Below are positions 1 to 10,671 of a stretch of 64,000 nt of DNA, in pieces; within the stretch, counting starts at the first letter, position 1, and every line of letters begins with the position of its first letter. The DNA comes from Piscinibacter sp. (lineage in GTDB: Bacteria; Pseudomonadota; Gammaproteobacteria; Burkholderiales; Burkholderiaceae_C). The stretch is taken from the NCBI GenBank assembly GCA_017983795.1, contig JAGOAS010000002.1:124001-188000 (forward strand), given 5' to 3'. The notes beneath the pieces were generated by a model. It saw nothing but the letters and a program-made list of their open reading frames with translations. It had not been told where the DNA came from and made no database searches. The translations under genes were made by a program, and so were the position numbers.

Positions 1-73
1 AGGTGCGCGTCACCGAGGTGGTGCCGGCGCCCGACGATCCGGTGATCGCGATGATGGGGTGCTTGGCGGACAT
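1..73 (-). CDS. cbbP: Phosphoribulokinase, N-terminal fragment (gene runs off the window)
   Basis: This is the first 24 codons of a minus-strand gene that continues beyond base 1. It starts with MSAKHPIIAITGSSGAGTTS, a P-loop of the GxxGxGTT type characteristic of bacterial phosphoribulokinases. The enzyme phosphorylates ribulose-5-phosphate to the RuBisCO substrate ribulose-1,5-bisphosphate. It lies 24 bp downstream of cbbF, matching the usual cbb order (cbbF then cbbP). The assignment rests on the P-loop and the position in the operon; the rest of the protein is not visible. Confidence 0.85.
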   Translation of the reverse strand, partial: MSAKHPIIAITGSSGAGTTSVTRT

Positions 74-97
74 GGTGGTTCCGAAGGAAGTGGGGAA

Positions 98-1171
98 TCA
101 GGACGTGGTCGCGAACAGTCCGCGGCGGCCGAACAGCGGCGACTTGTACGAATCCAGCGGCTCGTCGGCGTGGTAGCCCTCGATGCGGCTCACCTCCTCG
201 GCCGAGCCGAAGATGAAGCCGATGCGCTGGTGCAGCGAGTCGGGCTTGACCTCGAGGATGCGCGTGCGCCCGGTGGTGGCGCGGCCGCCGGCCTGCTCGA
301 TCAGCATCGAGATCGGATTCGCCTCGTAGAGCAGGCGCAGCCGGCCGTTCCTGGTCGGATCCTTGTTGTCGCGCGGGTACATGAAGACGCCGCCGCGCAT
401 CAGGATGCGGTGCGTCTCGGCCACCAGCGAGGCGATCCAGCGCATGTTGAAGTCCACGCCGCGCGGGCCGGTGCTGCCGGCCATGCATTCGTCGACGTAG
501 CGCTTCACCGCCGGCTCCCAGAAGCGGCTGTTCGACGCGTTGATGGCGAACTCGCGCGTCGTCGGCGGCACCTTGAGGTTGCGATGGCTCAGCACCCACT
601 CGCCCAGCATCGGCTCGAGCGTGAAGGCGTGCGTGCCGCTGCCCAGGGTCAGCACCAGCATGGTCGAGGGGCCGTAGATCGCGTAGCCGGCGCACACCTG
701 CTCGGTGCCCGGCTGCAGGAAGTCTTCCGGCTTGGCGTCCTCGCCCGGCGTGGCGGCGCGCAGCACCGAGAAGATGCTGCCCACCGAGACGTTGACGTCG
801 ATGTTGGAGGAGCCATCGAGCGGATCGAACAGCAGCAGGTACTTGCCGCGCGGATACTGCGGCGGCAGCGTGTCGGCCTCGTCCATCTCCTCCGACACCA
901 TGCCGGCGACGTGGCCGTCCCACTCGGCCGAGCGGATGAAGAGCTCGTTGCTCTCGATGTCCAGCGGCTTCTGCTCCTCGCCCTGCACGTTGACGTTGCC
1001 CGTGCCCCCGATGGGCAGGCCGAGCGCGCCGAGAGCGACCTTGCGCGAGATCGCCTTGCAGGCGAGCGACACGTCGGTGATCAGCGCGTTGAGATCGCCG
1101 GTGGCGCCGGGGTGACGGCGGCGCTGCTCGATCAGGAACTGCGTGAGGGTGGGTCTTCCGCCGGTGGGCAT
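98..1171 (-). CDS. cbbF: Class I fructose-1,6-bisphosphatase (Calvin cycle)
   Basis: This 357-aa protein has the length and motifs of class I FBPase. The metal/substrate motif [19 protein letters not shown] is visible near residue 115, followed by a conserved MYPRDNK segment. It hydrolyses fructose-1,6-bisphosphate, and often sedoheptulose-1,7-bisphosphate, in ribulose bisphosphate regeneration. It lies between cbbZ (9 bp upstream) and cbbP in the same operon. The ATG at 1171 gives the usual N-terminus (TLTQFLIEQ). Nothing looks damaged. Confidence 0.95.
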   Translation of the reverse strand: MPTGGRPTLTQFLIEQRRRHPGATGDLNALITDVSLACKAISRKVALGALGLPIGGTGNVNVQGEEQKPLDIESNELFIRSAEWDGHVAGMVSEEMDEADTLPPQYPRGKYLLLFDPLDGSSNIDVNVSVGSIFSVLRAATPGEDAKPEDFLQPGTEQVCAGYAIYGPSTMLVLTLGSGTHAFTLEPMLGEWVLSHRNLKVPPTTREFAINASNSRFWEPAVKRYVDECMAGSTGPRGVDFNMRWIASLVAETHRILMRGGVFMYPRDNKDPTRNGRLRLLYEANPISMLIEQAGGRATTGRTRILEVKPDSLHQRIGFIFGSAEEVSRIEGYHADEPLDSYKSPLFGRRGLFATTS

Positions 1172-1180
1172 GACGGTCTC

Positions 1181-1876
1181 CTAAGCGTTGGGAATCGGTT
1201 CGGCCGCGCACAGCGCGGCCCGCAGTTCGTGCGGCGCGGTGATGCGCAGCGGGTCCAGCCAGGCCGGCAGCGTGGCGTGGCCGTAGCCCCAGCCGACCAG
1301 CACGGCGCGGCAGCCGGCGGCGTGCGCGCTGCGCATGTCGGGTTCGGCGTCGCCCACCATCAGCAGTTCGTGCGGCTCTACCGCCAAGCGCGCGCAGGCG
1401 GCCAGCACCATGGCCGGCGCGGGCTTGCGCAGCGCCGGCTCGTCGGCGCCGTGCACGGCCTGCAGGTAGGGCAGCAGCCCGGCGGCATCGAGCACGGCGC
1501 GCGCCAGCGGCGTCGGCTTGTTGGTGACGGCCACCAGCGGCAGGCGCCGGCTCAGCGCCTCGAGCAGTTCGGCGATGCCGGGGTAGACCGTGCCACCGGC
1601 CAGCGGCGCGGCCAGCGTGGCGGCGTCGAACCAGCGGCGCAGGCGCGCGCGCAACGCCACGTCGTCGCCGCTGCAGCCCTGGGCTTCGAGCGCGCGGGCG
1701 ATCAAGGCGTCGGGGCCGTCGCCGATCCAGCCGCGCACGCGGTCGAGATCGAAGCGCGGCCGGCCCTCGCGGCGCAGCGAGGAGTTGAGCGCGCGCTGGA
1801 TGTCGGGCGCGCTGTCGACCAGCGTGCCGTCGAGATCGAAGGCGACGGCGCGGATCGCGCGCAGCTCGTCTCTCAT
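1181..1876 (-). CDS. cbbZ: Phosphoglycolate phosphatase, HAD family
   Basis: This 231-aa HAD hydrolase has motif [15 protein letters not shown] near the N-terminus, a motif II/III region (VAVTNKP, then RKPAPAM) and motif [11 protein letters not shown]. It dephosphorylates 2-phosphoglycolate formed by the oxygenase activity of RuBisCO. The ATG at 1876 overlaps the rpe stop by four bases (ATGA), which fixes the start. The open frame extends much further upstream, but that part is a shadow of rpe. Position in the cbb operon supports CbbZ over a generic Gph. Confidence 0.92.
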   Translation of the reverse strand: MRDELRAIRAVAFDLDGTLVDSAPDIQRALNSSLRREGRPRFDLDRVRGWIGDGPDALIARALEAQGCSGDDVALRARLRRWFDAATLAAPLAGGTVYPGIAELLEALSRRLPLVAVTNKPTPLARAVLDAAGLLPYLQAVHGADEPALRKPAPAMVLAACARLAVEPHELLMVGDAEPDMRSAHAAGCRAVLVGWGYGHATLPAWLDPLRITAPHELRAALCAAEPIPNA

Positions 1877-2607
1877 GCCGGCTCCAGCAGGCTTTGCTGC
1901 CCGCGCAGCGCCTCGCCGCGTATGCCCTCGATCGCGCCGCGGTAGGCCGCTTCGTCGCGCGCGCCGGTGAACACCGCCGAGCCGGCCACCATCGTGTCGG
2001 CGCCGGCCGCGGCGATGGCGCGCGCGTTGTCGCGCTTGACGCCGCCATCCACCTCCAGCCAGATCGCGCGGCCCGTGCGCTGCATGGCCGCGTCGACCAG
2101 CGCGCGCGCCCTGGCGATCTTGGGCAGCATGCCGGGGATGAAGCTCTGGCCGCCGAAGCCGGGGTTCACCGTCATCAGCAGCACCAGGTCGAGCTGGTCG
2201 ATCACGTGGTCGAGCACGGCCAGCGGCGTGGCCGGGTTCAGCACCAGAGCGGCCTTCACGCCCAGCGAGCGGATCAGCTGGATGGTTCGGTCGACATGCT
2301 CGCTCGCCTCCGGATGGAAGCTGATGATGTCGGCGCCGGCCTGCGCGAACATGGGCACCAGCGCATCCACCGGCTTGACCATCAGGTGCACGTCGATGGG
2401 CACGGGCTTGTTGCCAGAGACGGCATGCGGCTTGATCGCCTGGCACACCAGCGGGCCGACGGTGAGGTTGGGCACGTAGTGGTTGTCCATCACGTCGAAG
2501 TGGATGAGGTCGGCGCCAGCCGCGATGACGCTGCGCACCTCCTCGCCGAGCTTCGCGAAATCGGCCGAGAGCAGGCTGGGCGCGATGCGGATGGCGGCCT
2601 CGCTCAT
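1873..2607 (-). CDS. cbbE: Ribulose-5-phosphate 3-epimerase
   Basis: This 244-aa TIM-barrel protein begins [20 protein letters not shown]. It has the family signatures [17 protein letters not shown] and [12 protein letters not shown], with metal-binding His/Asp residues visible. It interconverts xylulose-5-P and ribulose-5-P to feed phosphoribulokinase. The start at 2607 overlaps the stop of cbbY (ATGA), and its own stop overlaps cbbZ, indicating translational coupling. The name cbbE/rpe follows from operon position. Confidence 0.95.
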   Translation of the reverse strand: MSEAAIRIAPSLLSADFAKLGEEVRSVIAAGADLIHFDVMDNHYVPNLTVGPLVCQAIKPHAVSGNKPVPIDVHLMVKPVDALVPMFAQAGADIISFHPEASEHVDRTIQLIRSLGVKAALVLNPATPLAVLDHVIDQLDLVLLMTVNPGFGGQSFIPGMLPKIARARALVDAAMQRTGRAIWLEVDGGVKRDNARAIAAAGADTMVAGSAVFTGARDEAAYRGAIEGIRGEALRGQQSLLEPA

Positions 2608-3353
2608 CGCAGCGCTCCTTCGTACAGCGCCGCGATGTGGTTGCGCGGGCGGCGGTCGCCCAGGCGCGCCAGTTCGACGTAGCTCAGCGCGGCCAGCGAG
2701 GGCAGCACCAGGCCGGCTTCGGCGAAGTCGTGGTGCTCGGTCCAGTAGGTCGGCGTCACCACCGTCCACAGGCCGGCGCGCGTGGCCGAGAGCAGGCCGT
2801 TGCGCGAATCCTCCAGCGCCACCGCCTGCTCGGGGTCGACGCCGAGGTGGCGCAGCGCGAGCTGGTAGATGTCGGGCGCCGGCTTCTTGGCCGCCACCTG
2901 GTCGCCGCAGGCGATCACGCTGAAGAGCTCGATGCCGCGCGAGCCCAGCGCCGAGCCGAGCAGCGCGTCGATGTTGGCCGCGGTGGTGGTGCTGGCGATG
3001 GCGAGCCGGCAGCCGGCCGAGAGCGCCTCGTCGATCAGCCGTGCCACGCCCTCGCGCAGCGGCACGCCACCGTCGGCCACGAAGGCGCTGTAGAACTTCG
3101 TCTTCTCGGCGTGGATGGCCGGGATCAGCGCGCTGAGCTGCTTGCGCTCGGCATTGGTGAGCGTCTTGGTGGCGATGTAGGCGGCGATGCGCTCCTTGCC
3201 GCCGGTGGTCTTGAGCAGTTCCTTGTAGTCGTCCGGGCTCCAGCGCCAGTCGAGCTTGCAGCGCTCGAAGGCGTTGTTGAAGGCGACGCGGTGCGCCTCC
3301 TCGGTATCGGCCAGCGTGCCGTCGACGTCGAAGATCAAAGCCTCGAGGCTCAT
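2604..3353 (-). CDS. cbbY: CbbY, xylulose-1,5-bisphosphate-type HAD phosphatase
   Basis: This 249-aa HAD phosphatase has motif [17 protein letters not shown], a helical cap, the IASTTT motif II region, and AKKPAPDIY plus LEDSRNG for motifs III/IV. Characterised CbbY proteins remove xylulose-1,5-bisphosphate, a misfire inhibitor of red-type RuBisCO. The gene overlaps cbbX (upstream) and cbbE (downstream) by ATGA junctions. A start at 3353 removes the shadow extension into cbbX. Confidence 0.93.
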   Translation of the reverse strand: MSLEALIFDVDGTLADTEEAHRVAFNNAFERCKLDWRWSPDDYKELLKTTGGKERIAAYIATKTLTNAERKQLSALIPAIHAEKTKFYSAFVADGGVPLREGVARLIDEALSAGCRLAIASTTTAANIDALLGSALGSRGIELFSVIACGDQVAAKKPAPDIYQLALRHLGVDPEQAVALEDSRNGLLSATRAGLWTVVTPTYWTEHHDFAEAGLVLPSLAALSYVELARLGDRRPRNHIAALYEGALR

Positions 3354-4237
3354 GCCGCGGCTCCTTGGGGGGCTTGGTTGAAGACGCGGCTGGAAAGAAT
3401 GTCCTCGGCGCGCAGCGTCACGAGCTCGTCGCGGCCCAGCGCCGTGTTGCTGGCGAACAGCCGCGTCGCCTGGCGCAGCCGGATGCGATCGAGCGCGTTG
3501 CGGATCGAGCGGCCGTTGGCGAAATGCGGCTGGGCGCGGCGCAGCTGCACGTAGCGCGCGAAGGCGGCCTCGGCCTCGTCGTCGAAGCGGTAGTTGAGCT
3601 TGTCCAGCATCAGCCGCGCGATCTGCATCAGCTCGGCCTCGTCGTAGTCGGGGAAATCGATGTGGTGCGCGATGCGCGAGGCCATGCCGGGGTTGCTGGA
3701 GAAGAAGGTGTCCATCCGGTCCTTGTAGCCGGCGAGGATCACGACCAGGTCGTCGCGGTGGTTCTCCATCACCTGCAGCAGGATCTCGATGGCCTCCTGC
3801 CCGTAGTCGCGCTCGTTCTCGGGGCGGTAGAGGTAGTAGGCCTCGTCGATGAAGAGCACGCCGCCCATCGCCTTCTTGATGACCTCTTTCGTCTTCGGCG
3901 CGGTGTGGCCGATGAACTGGCCGACCAGGTCGTCGCGCGTCACCGCCACCAGGTGGCCCTTGCGCACGTAGCCGAGCTGCTTGAGCACTTCGGCCATGCG
4001 CAGCGCCACCGTGGTCTTGCCGGTGCCGGGGTTGCCGGTGAAGCACATGTGCAGCGTCGGCGGCTGCGACTGCAGGCCCTGCTCGGCGCGCAGCTTGTCG
4101 ATCAGCAGCAGCGCGGCGATGTCGCGGATGCGGCTCTTCACCGGGGCGAGGCCGACCAGCTCGGCGTCGAGCTGGTCGAGCAGCGCCTTGACGCCGGACT
4201 CCTTGAACATCGTCGCGGGCGAGACCTTGGCGTCCAT
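3350..4237 (-). CDS. cbbX: Red-type RuBisCO activase, AAA+ ATPase
   Basis: This 295-aa AAA+ protein has Walker [10 protein letters not shown] (residues about 68-76), Walker B GVLFIDEA, and sensor/arginine-finger regions ([15 protein letters not shown]). CbbX hexamers pull the C-terminus of the RuBisCO large subunit to release inhibitory sugar phosphates. It follows cbbS after 33 bp and overlaps cbbY. Its presence agrees with the form IC (red-type) large subunit encoded upstream. Confidence 0.96.
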   Translation of the reverse strand: MDAKVSPATMFKESGVKALLDQLDAELVGLAPVKSRIRDIAALLLIDKLRAEQGLQSQPPTLHMCFTGNPGTGKTTVALRMAEVLKQLGYVRKGHLVAVTRDDLVGQFIGHTAPKTKEVIKKAMGGVLFIDEAYYLYRPENERDYGQEAIEILLQVMENHRDDLVVILAGYKDRMDTFFSSNPGMASRIAHHIDFPDYDEAELMQIARLMLDKLNYRFDDEAEAAFARYVQLRRAQPHFANGRSIRNALDRIRLRQATRLFASNTALGRDELVTLRAEDILSSRVFNQAPQGAAA

Positions 4238-4270
4238 GGCTTGGCGCTCCGAAGCTGCTCGTCCGGCCCG

Positions 4271-4690
4271 TCAGTACCGTGCGCCCTCAGGGCGCTGGGC
4301 AACGGCGTAGCTCTCGATGCTGTAGCGCACCGTGCGGCCGGGCTCCTCGGTGCGAACGAGGCGGAAGCCGGGCTCGTTCTTGGGCCGGTTGACGATGAAG
4401 GACATCACCACCGACTCCACGCCGTGCGTCGAGTCGAAGGCGGTGACGCGGATGTACTGGTCGGGGAAGGTCTTGCGGCAGGTGTTGATCTCCATGAGGA
4501 TGCCGGCGGCGTCCTTCAGGTCGAACATCGGGTTGCCGTGCATCTCCCAGTAGGTGTTGCGCGGGTGCGGGTCGTCGGTGTACTCGATGCCCACCGCCCA
4601 GCCCTTGTCGAGGCAGTATTCGAGCTGCCTGGTGATCTGCGCGTCGGTGAGCTCGGGCAGGAAGGAGAAGGTGCCTTGGGTGATTCGCAT
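4271..4690 (-). CDS. cbbS: RuBisCO small subunit, red type
   Basis: This 139-aa protein begins MRITQGTFSFLPELTDAQI, the standard N-terminus of red-type small subunits. It contains the conserved PRNTYWEMHGNPMF segment and has the C-terminal beta-hairpin extension expected for forms IC/ID. It is a structural subunit of the L8S8 holoenzyme. The ATG at 4690 lies 11 bp after the cbbL stop; the longer open frame upstream is a cbbL shadow. Confidence 0.97.
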   Translation of the reverse strand: MRITQGTFSFLPELTDAQITRQLEYCLDKGWAVGIEYTDDPHPRNTYWEMHGNPMFDLKDAAGILMEINTCRKTFPDQYIRVTAFDSTHGVESVVMSFIVNRPKNEPGFRLVRTEEPGRTVRYSIESYAVAQRPEGARY

Positions 4691-4701
4691 GTCGATGCTC
4701 C

Positions 4702-6275
<1,574 letters not shown>

Positions 6276-7274
6276 ATGCCGCTGACCAAGAACGCGACCT
6301 TCCGCCAGCTCGCCACCTTCCATGCCGTGGCGCGCCTGGGCAGCGTCTCGGCCGCGGCCGACGAGATGCACCTGACGCAGCCGGCGGTGTCGCTGCAGAT
6401 CGCGTCATTGGAAGAGTCGGCGCGCACGCCGCTGCTGCAGCGCACCGGCCGCGGCATCCGCCTCACCGAGGCGGGCGAGCTGCTCGACGGCTATGCGCGC
6501 CGCATCCTCGAGCTGTGGCGCGAGGCCGGCGAGGAGATGGCCACGCTGCAGGGCGTGTTCTCGGGCACGCTGCGCGTCGGCGCGATCACCACCGCCGAGT
6601 ACCTGCTGCCGCCCATGCTGGTGACCTTCGCCAACGAGCACCCGGGCGTGAAGGTCAACCTGCAGGTCGGCAACCGCGACGAGATCGTGCGCATGCTGGG
6701 CAGCCAGGAGCTCGACCTGGCCATCATGGGCCGGCCGCCGGCGGAGCTGAAGACGGTATCGACGCCTTTCGCCAAGCACCCGATGGCGTTCATGGTCGCG
6801 CCCACGCATGCGCTGATGCAGGGCACGCGCGGCGGCAAGGCGAAGGTCGTGACGATGGCGCAGCTCTCCGAGCAGCGCATCCTGGTGCGCGAGCGCGGCT
6901 CGGGCACGCGCGCCACCATCGAGCGCCTGTTCAAGGACGCCGCGCTGCCGCTGCGCATCGGCTCGGAGATGTCGAGCAACGAGGCCATCAAGCACATGTG
7001 CGCGGCCGGCTTCGGCGTCGCCTTCCTGTCCATGCACACCTGCGTGCTCGAGATGGAGGCCGGCGTGCTGGCGCTGCTGCCCATGGAGCACAACCCGATC
7101 GAGCGCGACTGGTACGTGATGCACCTCGCCTCGCGCCAGCTGCCGCAGGTGGCGCTGGCCTTCGAGCGCTTCCTCGTCGAACGCGGCCAGGGCGAGATCC
7201 GCCGCCAGCTGGCCGCCAAGCCGGCGGCGAAGAAGGCCGCGAAGAAGGCGGCGCGAAACAACCGTTCGCCCTGA
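6276..7274 (+). CDS. cbbR: LysR-type regulator CbbR
   Basis: This 332-aa LysR regulator has an N-terminal winged helix-turn-helix (RLGSVSAAADEMHLTQPAVS, about residues 18-37) and a periplasmic-binding-like effector domain. It is divergent from cbbL, the usual position of CbbR, which activates cbb transcription in response to metabolites such as RuBP or NADPH. The C-terminus is an unusual Lys/Ala-rich tail (PAAKKAAKKAA), and the last residues plus the stop codon are encoded by a REP-like palindrome starting at about 7263. The reading frame may therefore have been extended or trimmed by that insertion. Confidence 0.93.
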   Translation: MPLTKNATFRQLATFHAVARLGSVSAAADEMHLTQPAVSLQIASLEESARTPLLQRTGRGIRLTEAGELLDGYARRILELWREAGEEMATLQGVFSGTLRVGAITTAEYLLPPMLVTFANEHPGVKVNLQVGNRDEIVRMLGSQELDLAIMGRPPAELKTVSTPFAKHPMAFMVAPTHALMQGTRGGKAKVVTMAQLSEQRILVRERGSGTRATIERLFKDAALPLRIGSEMSSNEAIKHMCAAGFGVAFLSMHTCVLEMEAGVLALLPMEHNPIERDWYVMHLASRQLPQVALAFERFLVERGQGEIRRQLAAKPAAKKAAKKAARNNRSP

Positions 7275-7358
7275 GCAGGGGACTGAGCTTGTCGAAGGCC
7301 CCGTGTCGAAGGGGCGCGCGCGACACGCGTCGGGCTTCGACAAGCTCAGCCCGAACGG
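7263..7358. repeat. REP-like palindrome downstream of cbbR
   Basis: CTGAGCTTGTCGAAG (7283-7297) is a perfect 15-bp inverted match to CTTCGACAAGCTCAG (7335-7349). Outer segments CGTTCGCCCTGAG (from 7263) and CTCAGCCCGAACGG (to 7358) also correspond. A second copy of the same core is at 37263-37313 in this window. It may act as a transcription terminator between cbbR and the opposing gene at 7366, but its recurrence shows it is a dispersed repeat rather than only a local hairpin. Confidence 0.85.
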
Positions 7359-7365
7359 ATCTGTA

Positions 7366-10182
7366 TCAGCCGCTAACCACAGTCAGGCGCGCCGCGCCGC
7401 CGCGCGGCAGGCCGGCCAGGCGCTCGAACTCCGGCGCCGCCACCGGCCGGCTGTAGAGGAAGCCCTGCAGCTCGTCGCAGCCGAGCGAGCGCAGCATCTC
7501 GGCCTGCGCCTCGGTCTCCACGCCCTCGGCCACCAGGTGCATGCGCAGCGAGCGCGCCAGCGTGACGATGGCGCGCGTGATGGCCATCGCGCCGTCGTCC
7601 ACGCCCAGGCCGGCCACGAAGGCGCGGTCGACCTTCATCACGTCGATCGGCAGCTTGTGCAGCAGCGCCATCGACGAATAGCCGGTGCCGAAGTCGTCCA
7701 GCGCGATGGTCACGCCGCGCTGGCGCAGCACGGCCAGCTGCGCGCGCGCGTTGCCCGGGTCGTTCATCAGCAGGCTCTCGGTGACTTCCAGCTCGAGCGC
7801 GCCGCACGGCAGCTGATGGCGCGCCAGCACCTCGGCCACCACCTCGGGCAGGTTGCCCGCGACGAGCTGGCGCGGCGACACGTTGACCGAGACGCGCTGC
7901 AGCGCCAGCCCGGCGCGCCGCCAGGCCGCGGCCTGAGCGCAGGCGGCGTCGAGCACGCACAGGCCGATCTCGTCGATCAGCCCGGCGCTCTCGGCCACCT
8001 CGATGAAGGCGCCCGGGAACAGCAGGCCGCGCTGCGGATGCTGCCAGCGCACCAGCGCTTCGGCCGAGAGGATGCGCCCGTCGCCCGGCTGCACGCGCGG
8101 CTGGTAGTGCACCACGAACTCGGCGTGGTCGATGGCGTGGCGCAGCTCCGCCTGCAGCACCACGCGGTCGCGCGCGGCGCGGTCGAGATCGGCATCGAAC
8201 AGCGCATGCTGCCCGCGCCCCCCATCCTTGGCGGCGTACAGGGCGATGTCGGCGCAGCGCATCAGCTCGTCGCGCTCGCGCCCGTGCTGCGGCGCCAGCG
8301 CGATGCCGGCGCTCGCGCCCAGGGCCTGTTCGACGCCGCGCAGCGCGAAGGGCCGCGACAGCGCCGCCAGCGCCAGGCTCGTCACCCCGGTGGCGGTGGT
8401 TTCGTCGGCGTCGGGCAGCAGCACGATGAACTCGTCGCCGCCGGGGCGCGCCACCACCGCGCCCGCCGGCACGCAGGCCTGCAGGCGCTGGCTGGCGGCG
8501 CACAGCAGCTCGTCGCCGGCGGCGTGGCCCATGGTGTCGTTGACGTTCTTGAAGCGGTCGAGGTCGATGGACACGAGCGCCATCCGGCCGCTTTCGCCGA
8601 GCCCCGCAAGCAGCGCGTCGAGCCGCATCTGCAGGCCGTAGCGGTTGGTCAGGCCGGTCAGGCTGTCGTGCACCGCGCGGTACACCAGCTCGTGATCGCG
8701 CATGCGCGCGGCCAGCGCCACGGCGAGCCGGTCGCGGATCTCGCGCGCCGGCTGCAGCGCCTCCTCGGCGAGCGGCGCCTCCAGCCCCAGGCCGAGCAGG
8801 GCCACGGTGGCGCCCTCGTGGCGCAGCGGCAGCAGCACGGCCACCGGCGCGCGGTCCAGGCCGGCGTTGCGCAGGCAGGGTGCCAGCGCGCCGCAGGGCG
8901 GCTCGCCGCCTTCGGCCGCGATACGCTGCACATCCTCGGCGATGGCGGCGAAGCGCGCGAAGCCGTCCGCGCCCGGCTCGAAACGGTCGTTGAGCACCAG
9001 GCGCGTGGCGTCGATCCGCGGCGCCAGCCAGGCCTGGCGCAGGCCCGCCGCGCCGTCGCGCCACGCCACCATGGCGCAGGCGCCGGGGTAGCGCGCGGCG
9101 ATGCGCTGCAGCGCGTGGCCGACGACACGCTCGAAGGGCGCGCCGGCCAGGATGTCGCGGTCGATCGTCGCCAGCCCGGCGAGCGCGTCGAACTGCGTCT
9201 CGATGCGCGCGGCCATGTCGTTGAAGGCCTCGGCGAGCTCGCCGATCTCGTCGTCGCGGCGGATCTCCACGCGCGCGCTGCCCGCGCCGCCGCCGGCGAG
9301 GCGGCGCGTCACGCGCGTGAGCTGCGCCAGCGGCTCGAGCGCGAGGCGGATGCGCCAGTGGCTCAGCGTCGCGATCGCCAGCAGCGCCGCCGCGGCCACG
9401 CCGGCCAGCCACAGCGCCAGCGATGCGCCGCGCCACAGCACCGGCTCGCGCGGCGAGCGCTGGGTGAATTCCCACTGGCCGGCGCGCAGTTCGCCGGCCA
9501 GGAACAGGCCGGCACGCGTCTCGATGAACTCGGTGGGTGCGGGGCGGCCCTCCTGCTGCAGCGTGTAGTCCTCGCCGGCAAACAGGCTGATCAGGCGGCC
9601 GTCGCCGTCGCGCACCCACCAGGCCGCTTCCGCTCCGGCGTCGGCCAGCGGAGCCCACAGGTAGGCGCCGTCGAGCACGGCCAGCCAGGCCAGCTTGCTG
9701 TTGCGATACGCGCCGAGCATCACGCGCGGCTGGGTAGGCAGCGAGTAGTCGACGCGCAACTCGGTCTCGAAGGGAAGCGCCGCGGCCTCGGTGCCGTCCA
9801 GCCCCGAGCGCGCCTGCGACCAGGCCAGCAGCAACTCGTCGGCCTGGCCCGCAGGCCAGCTCGTCGCGCGCTTGTCGCCGAGACGCACGACATGGCTGAA
9901 CACCCGGCCCAGGCCGGCCGGCAGCTGCGCGTCCGCGCCCTCGCCCTGCGCCGCGAGCAAGGCCTTGCCGGAGAGCATCCGGTCCAGCACCTGGCGGCTG
10001 GTGTGGCGCGTGGTGGCGCGCCGGTGCTCCACGCTCAGGCGCGTGGCGACCTCGGTGGTGGCGATGCTGGCCAGCCAGTCGGTCAGCGCCAGCGGCAGCA
10101 GCGCGACCAGCACGAACAGCAGGAACAGGCGCCACGCCAGCCGGGCAGGCCGGCGTCCGGGCGGAGGCGCGGATTGCGACAT
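7366..10182 (-). CDS. Membrane GGDEF-EAL cyclic-di-GMP enzyme with HAMP
   Basis: This 938-aa protein has an N-terminal membrane segment (LFLLFVLVALLPLALTDWL), a periplasmic region of about 260 residues, a second membrane segment and a HAMP-like linker (IRRDDEIGELAEAFNDMAAR). A GAF-like region follows, then GGDEF with an intact active site (RPGGDEFIVLLPD) and a C-terminal EAL domain with EALVRW, ELEVTES and LDDFGTGYSS. Both catalytic signatures look intact, so it may make and/or degrade c-di-GMP. It ends close to the REP-like repeat, with 10 bp to the pseudopilin gene upstream. The ligand is unknown. Confidence 0.9.
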   Translation of the reverse strand: MSQSAPPPGRRPARLAWRLFLLFVLVALLPLALTDWLASIATTEVATRLSVEHRRATTRHTSRQVLDRMLSGKALLAAQGEGADAQLPAGLGRVFSHVVRLGDKRATSWPAGQADELLLAWSQARSGLDGTEAAALPFETELRVDYSLPTQPRVMLGAYRNSKLAWLAVLDGAYLWAPLADAGAEAAWWVRDGDGRLISLFAGEDYTLQQEGRPAPTEFIETRAGLFLAGELRAGQWEFTQRSPREPVLWRGASLALWLAGVAAAALLAIATLSHWRIRLALEPLAQLTRVTRRLAGGGAGSARVEIRRDDEIGELAEAFNDMAARIETQFDALAGLATIDRDILAGAPFERVVGHALQRIAARYPGACAMVAWRDGAAGLRQAWLAPRIDATRLVLNDRFEPGADGFARFAAIAEDVQRIAAEGGEPPCGALAPCLRNAGLDRAPVAVLLPLRHEGATVALLGLGLEAPLAEEALQPAREIRDRLAVALAARMRDHELVYRAVHDSLTGLTNRYGLQMRLDALLAGLGESGRMALVSIDLDRFKNVNDTMGHAAGDELLCAASQRLQACVPAGAVVARPGGDEFIVLLPDADETTATGVTSLALAALSRPFALRGVEQALGASAGIALAPQHGRERDELMRCADIALYAAKDGGRGQHALFDADLDRAARDRVVLQAELRHAIDHAEFVVHYQPRVQPGDGRILSAEALVRWQHPQRGLLFPGAFIEVAESAGLIDEIGLCVLDAACAQAAAWRRAGLALQRVSVNVSPRQLVAGNLPEVVAEVLARHQLPCGALELEVTESLLMNDPGNARAQLAVLRQRGVTIALDDFGTGYSSMALLHKLPIDVMKVDRAFVAGLGVDDGAMAITRAIVTLARSLRMHLVAEGVETEAQAEMLRSLGCDELQGFLYSRPVAAPEFERLAGLPRGGAARLTVVSG

Positions 10183-10192
10183 GGCGCCCGGC

Positions 10193-10669
10193 CTAGAAAT
10201 CGCAGGCCTTGCCGACGAAGCGCCCGTTGCTGGCGCGGATCATGTCGTCGACGCTGTCCTTCTGCGTGATCTGCGGCTTGCTCTTGCCGTCCTTGCCCAG
10301 GCTGTAGAGGTCGAAGTCGGTGTTGAGCGGATTGAGCTTGTGGTCCTTGCGCGCGCCGCCCTTGCCGTTCGCCTCGACGTTGTAGTAGACGTAGGGCCGC
10401 CCCCAGGGATCGAGGCGCCCGGCCTGGCCGATGTCGGCCAGCGTCTGGGGGAAGGCACGGGTGTCGAGCGCGACACGCTGGATGTCGGCGGCCATCGCCG
10501 CGATCTCGCGCGCCGCCTGGTTCTCGCGCACACGCTCGCGGTAGCCCTGGTAGGCGGCGACGGCGATGCTCGCCAGCACGCCGATCAGCCCCACCGTGAG
10601 CATCAGCTCCATCATCGTGAAGCCGCGCATGCGGCGCGGTGCGGCGTCGGGCCTCAGGGCGCTCGTCAT
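10193..10669 (-). CDS. Type IV pilin-like / type II pseudopilin protein
   Basis: This 158-aa protein has a class III prepilin signal: a basic leader ending in RG, then FTMMELMLTVGLIGVLASIA, with cleavage expected after Gly and the conserved Glu at +5. The GspG-like C-terminal part contains LDPWGRPYVYY and LYSLGKDGK. An internal start at 10630 would give a very short leader (MRG), so the exact N-terminus is open. It lies between two GGDEF-EAL genes in one orientation and has no other secretion genes nearby, so its assembly partners must be elsewhere. Confidence 0.8.
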   Translation of the reverse strand: MTSALRPDAAPRRMRGFTMMELMLTVGLIGVLASIAVAAYQGYRERVRENQAAREIAAMAADIQRVALDTRAFPQTLADIGQAGRLDPWGRPYVYYNVEANGKGGARKDHKLNPLNTDFDLYSLGKDGKSKPQITQKDSVDDMIRASNGRFVGKACDF

Positions 10670-10671
10670 GC

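Noticed and set aside
59-1945. Long plus-strand open frame (628 codons) opposite cbbF and cbbZ
   Set aside because: It is Arg/Ala/His-rich with no recognisable domain and lies fully antisense to two clearly conserved genes. High GC content makes such shadow frames common.
7303-10269. Plus-strand open frame of 988 codons opposite a GGDEF-EAL gene
   Set aside because: Composition is typical of a complementary-frame shadow (Arg, Gln, His, Ala, Gly). The minus strand has intact GGDEF and EAL motifs over the same bases.
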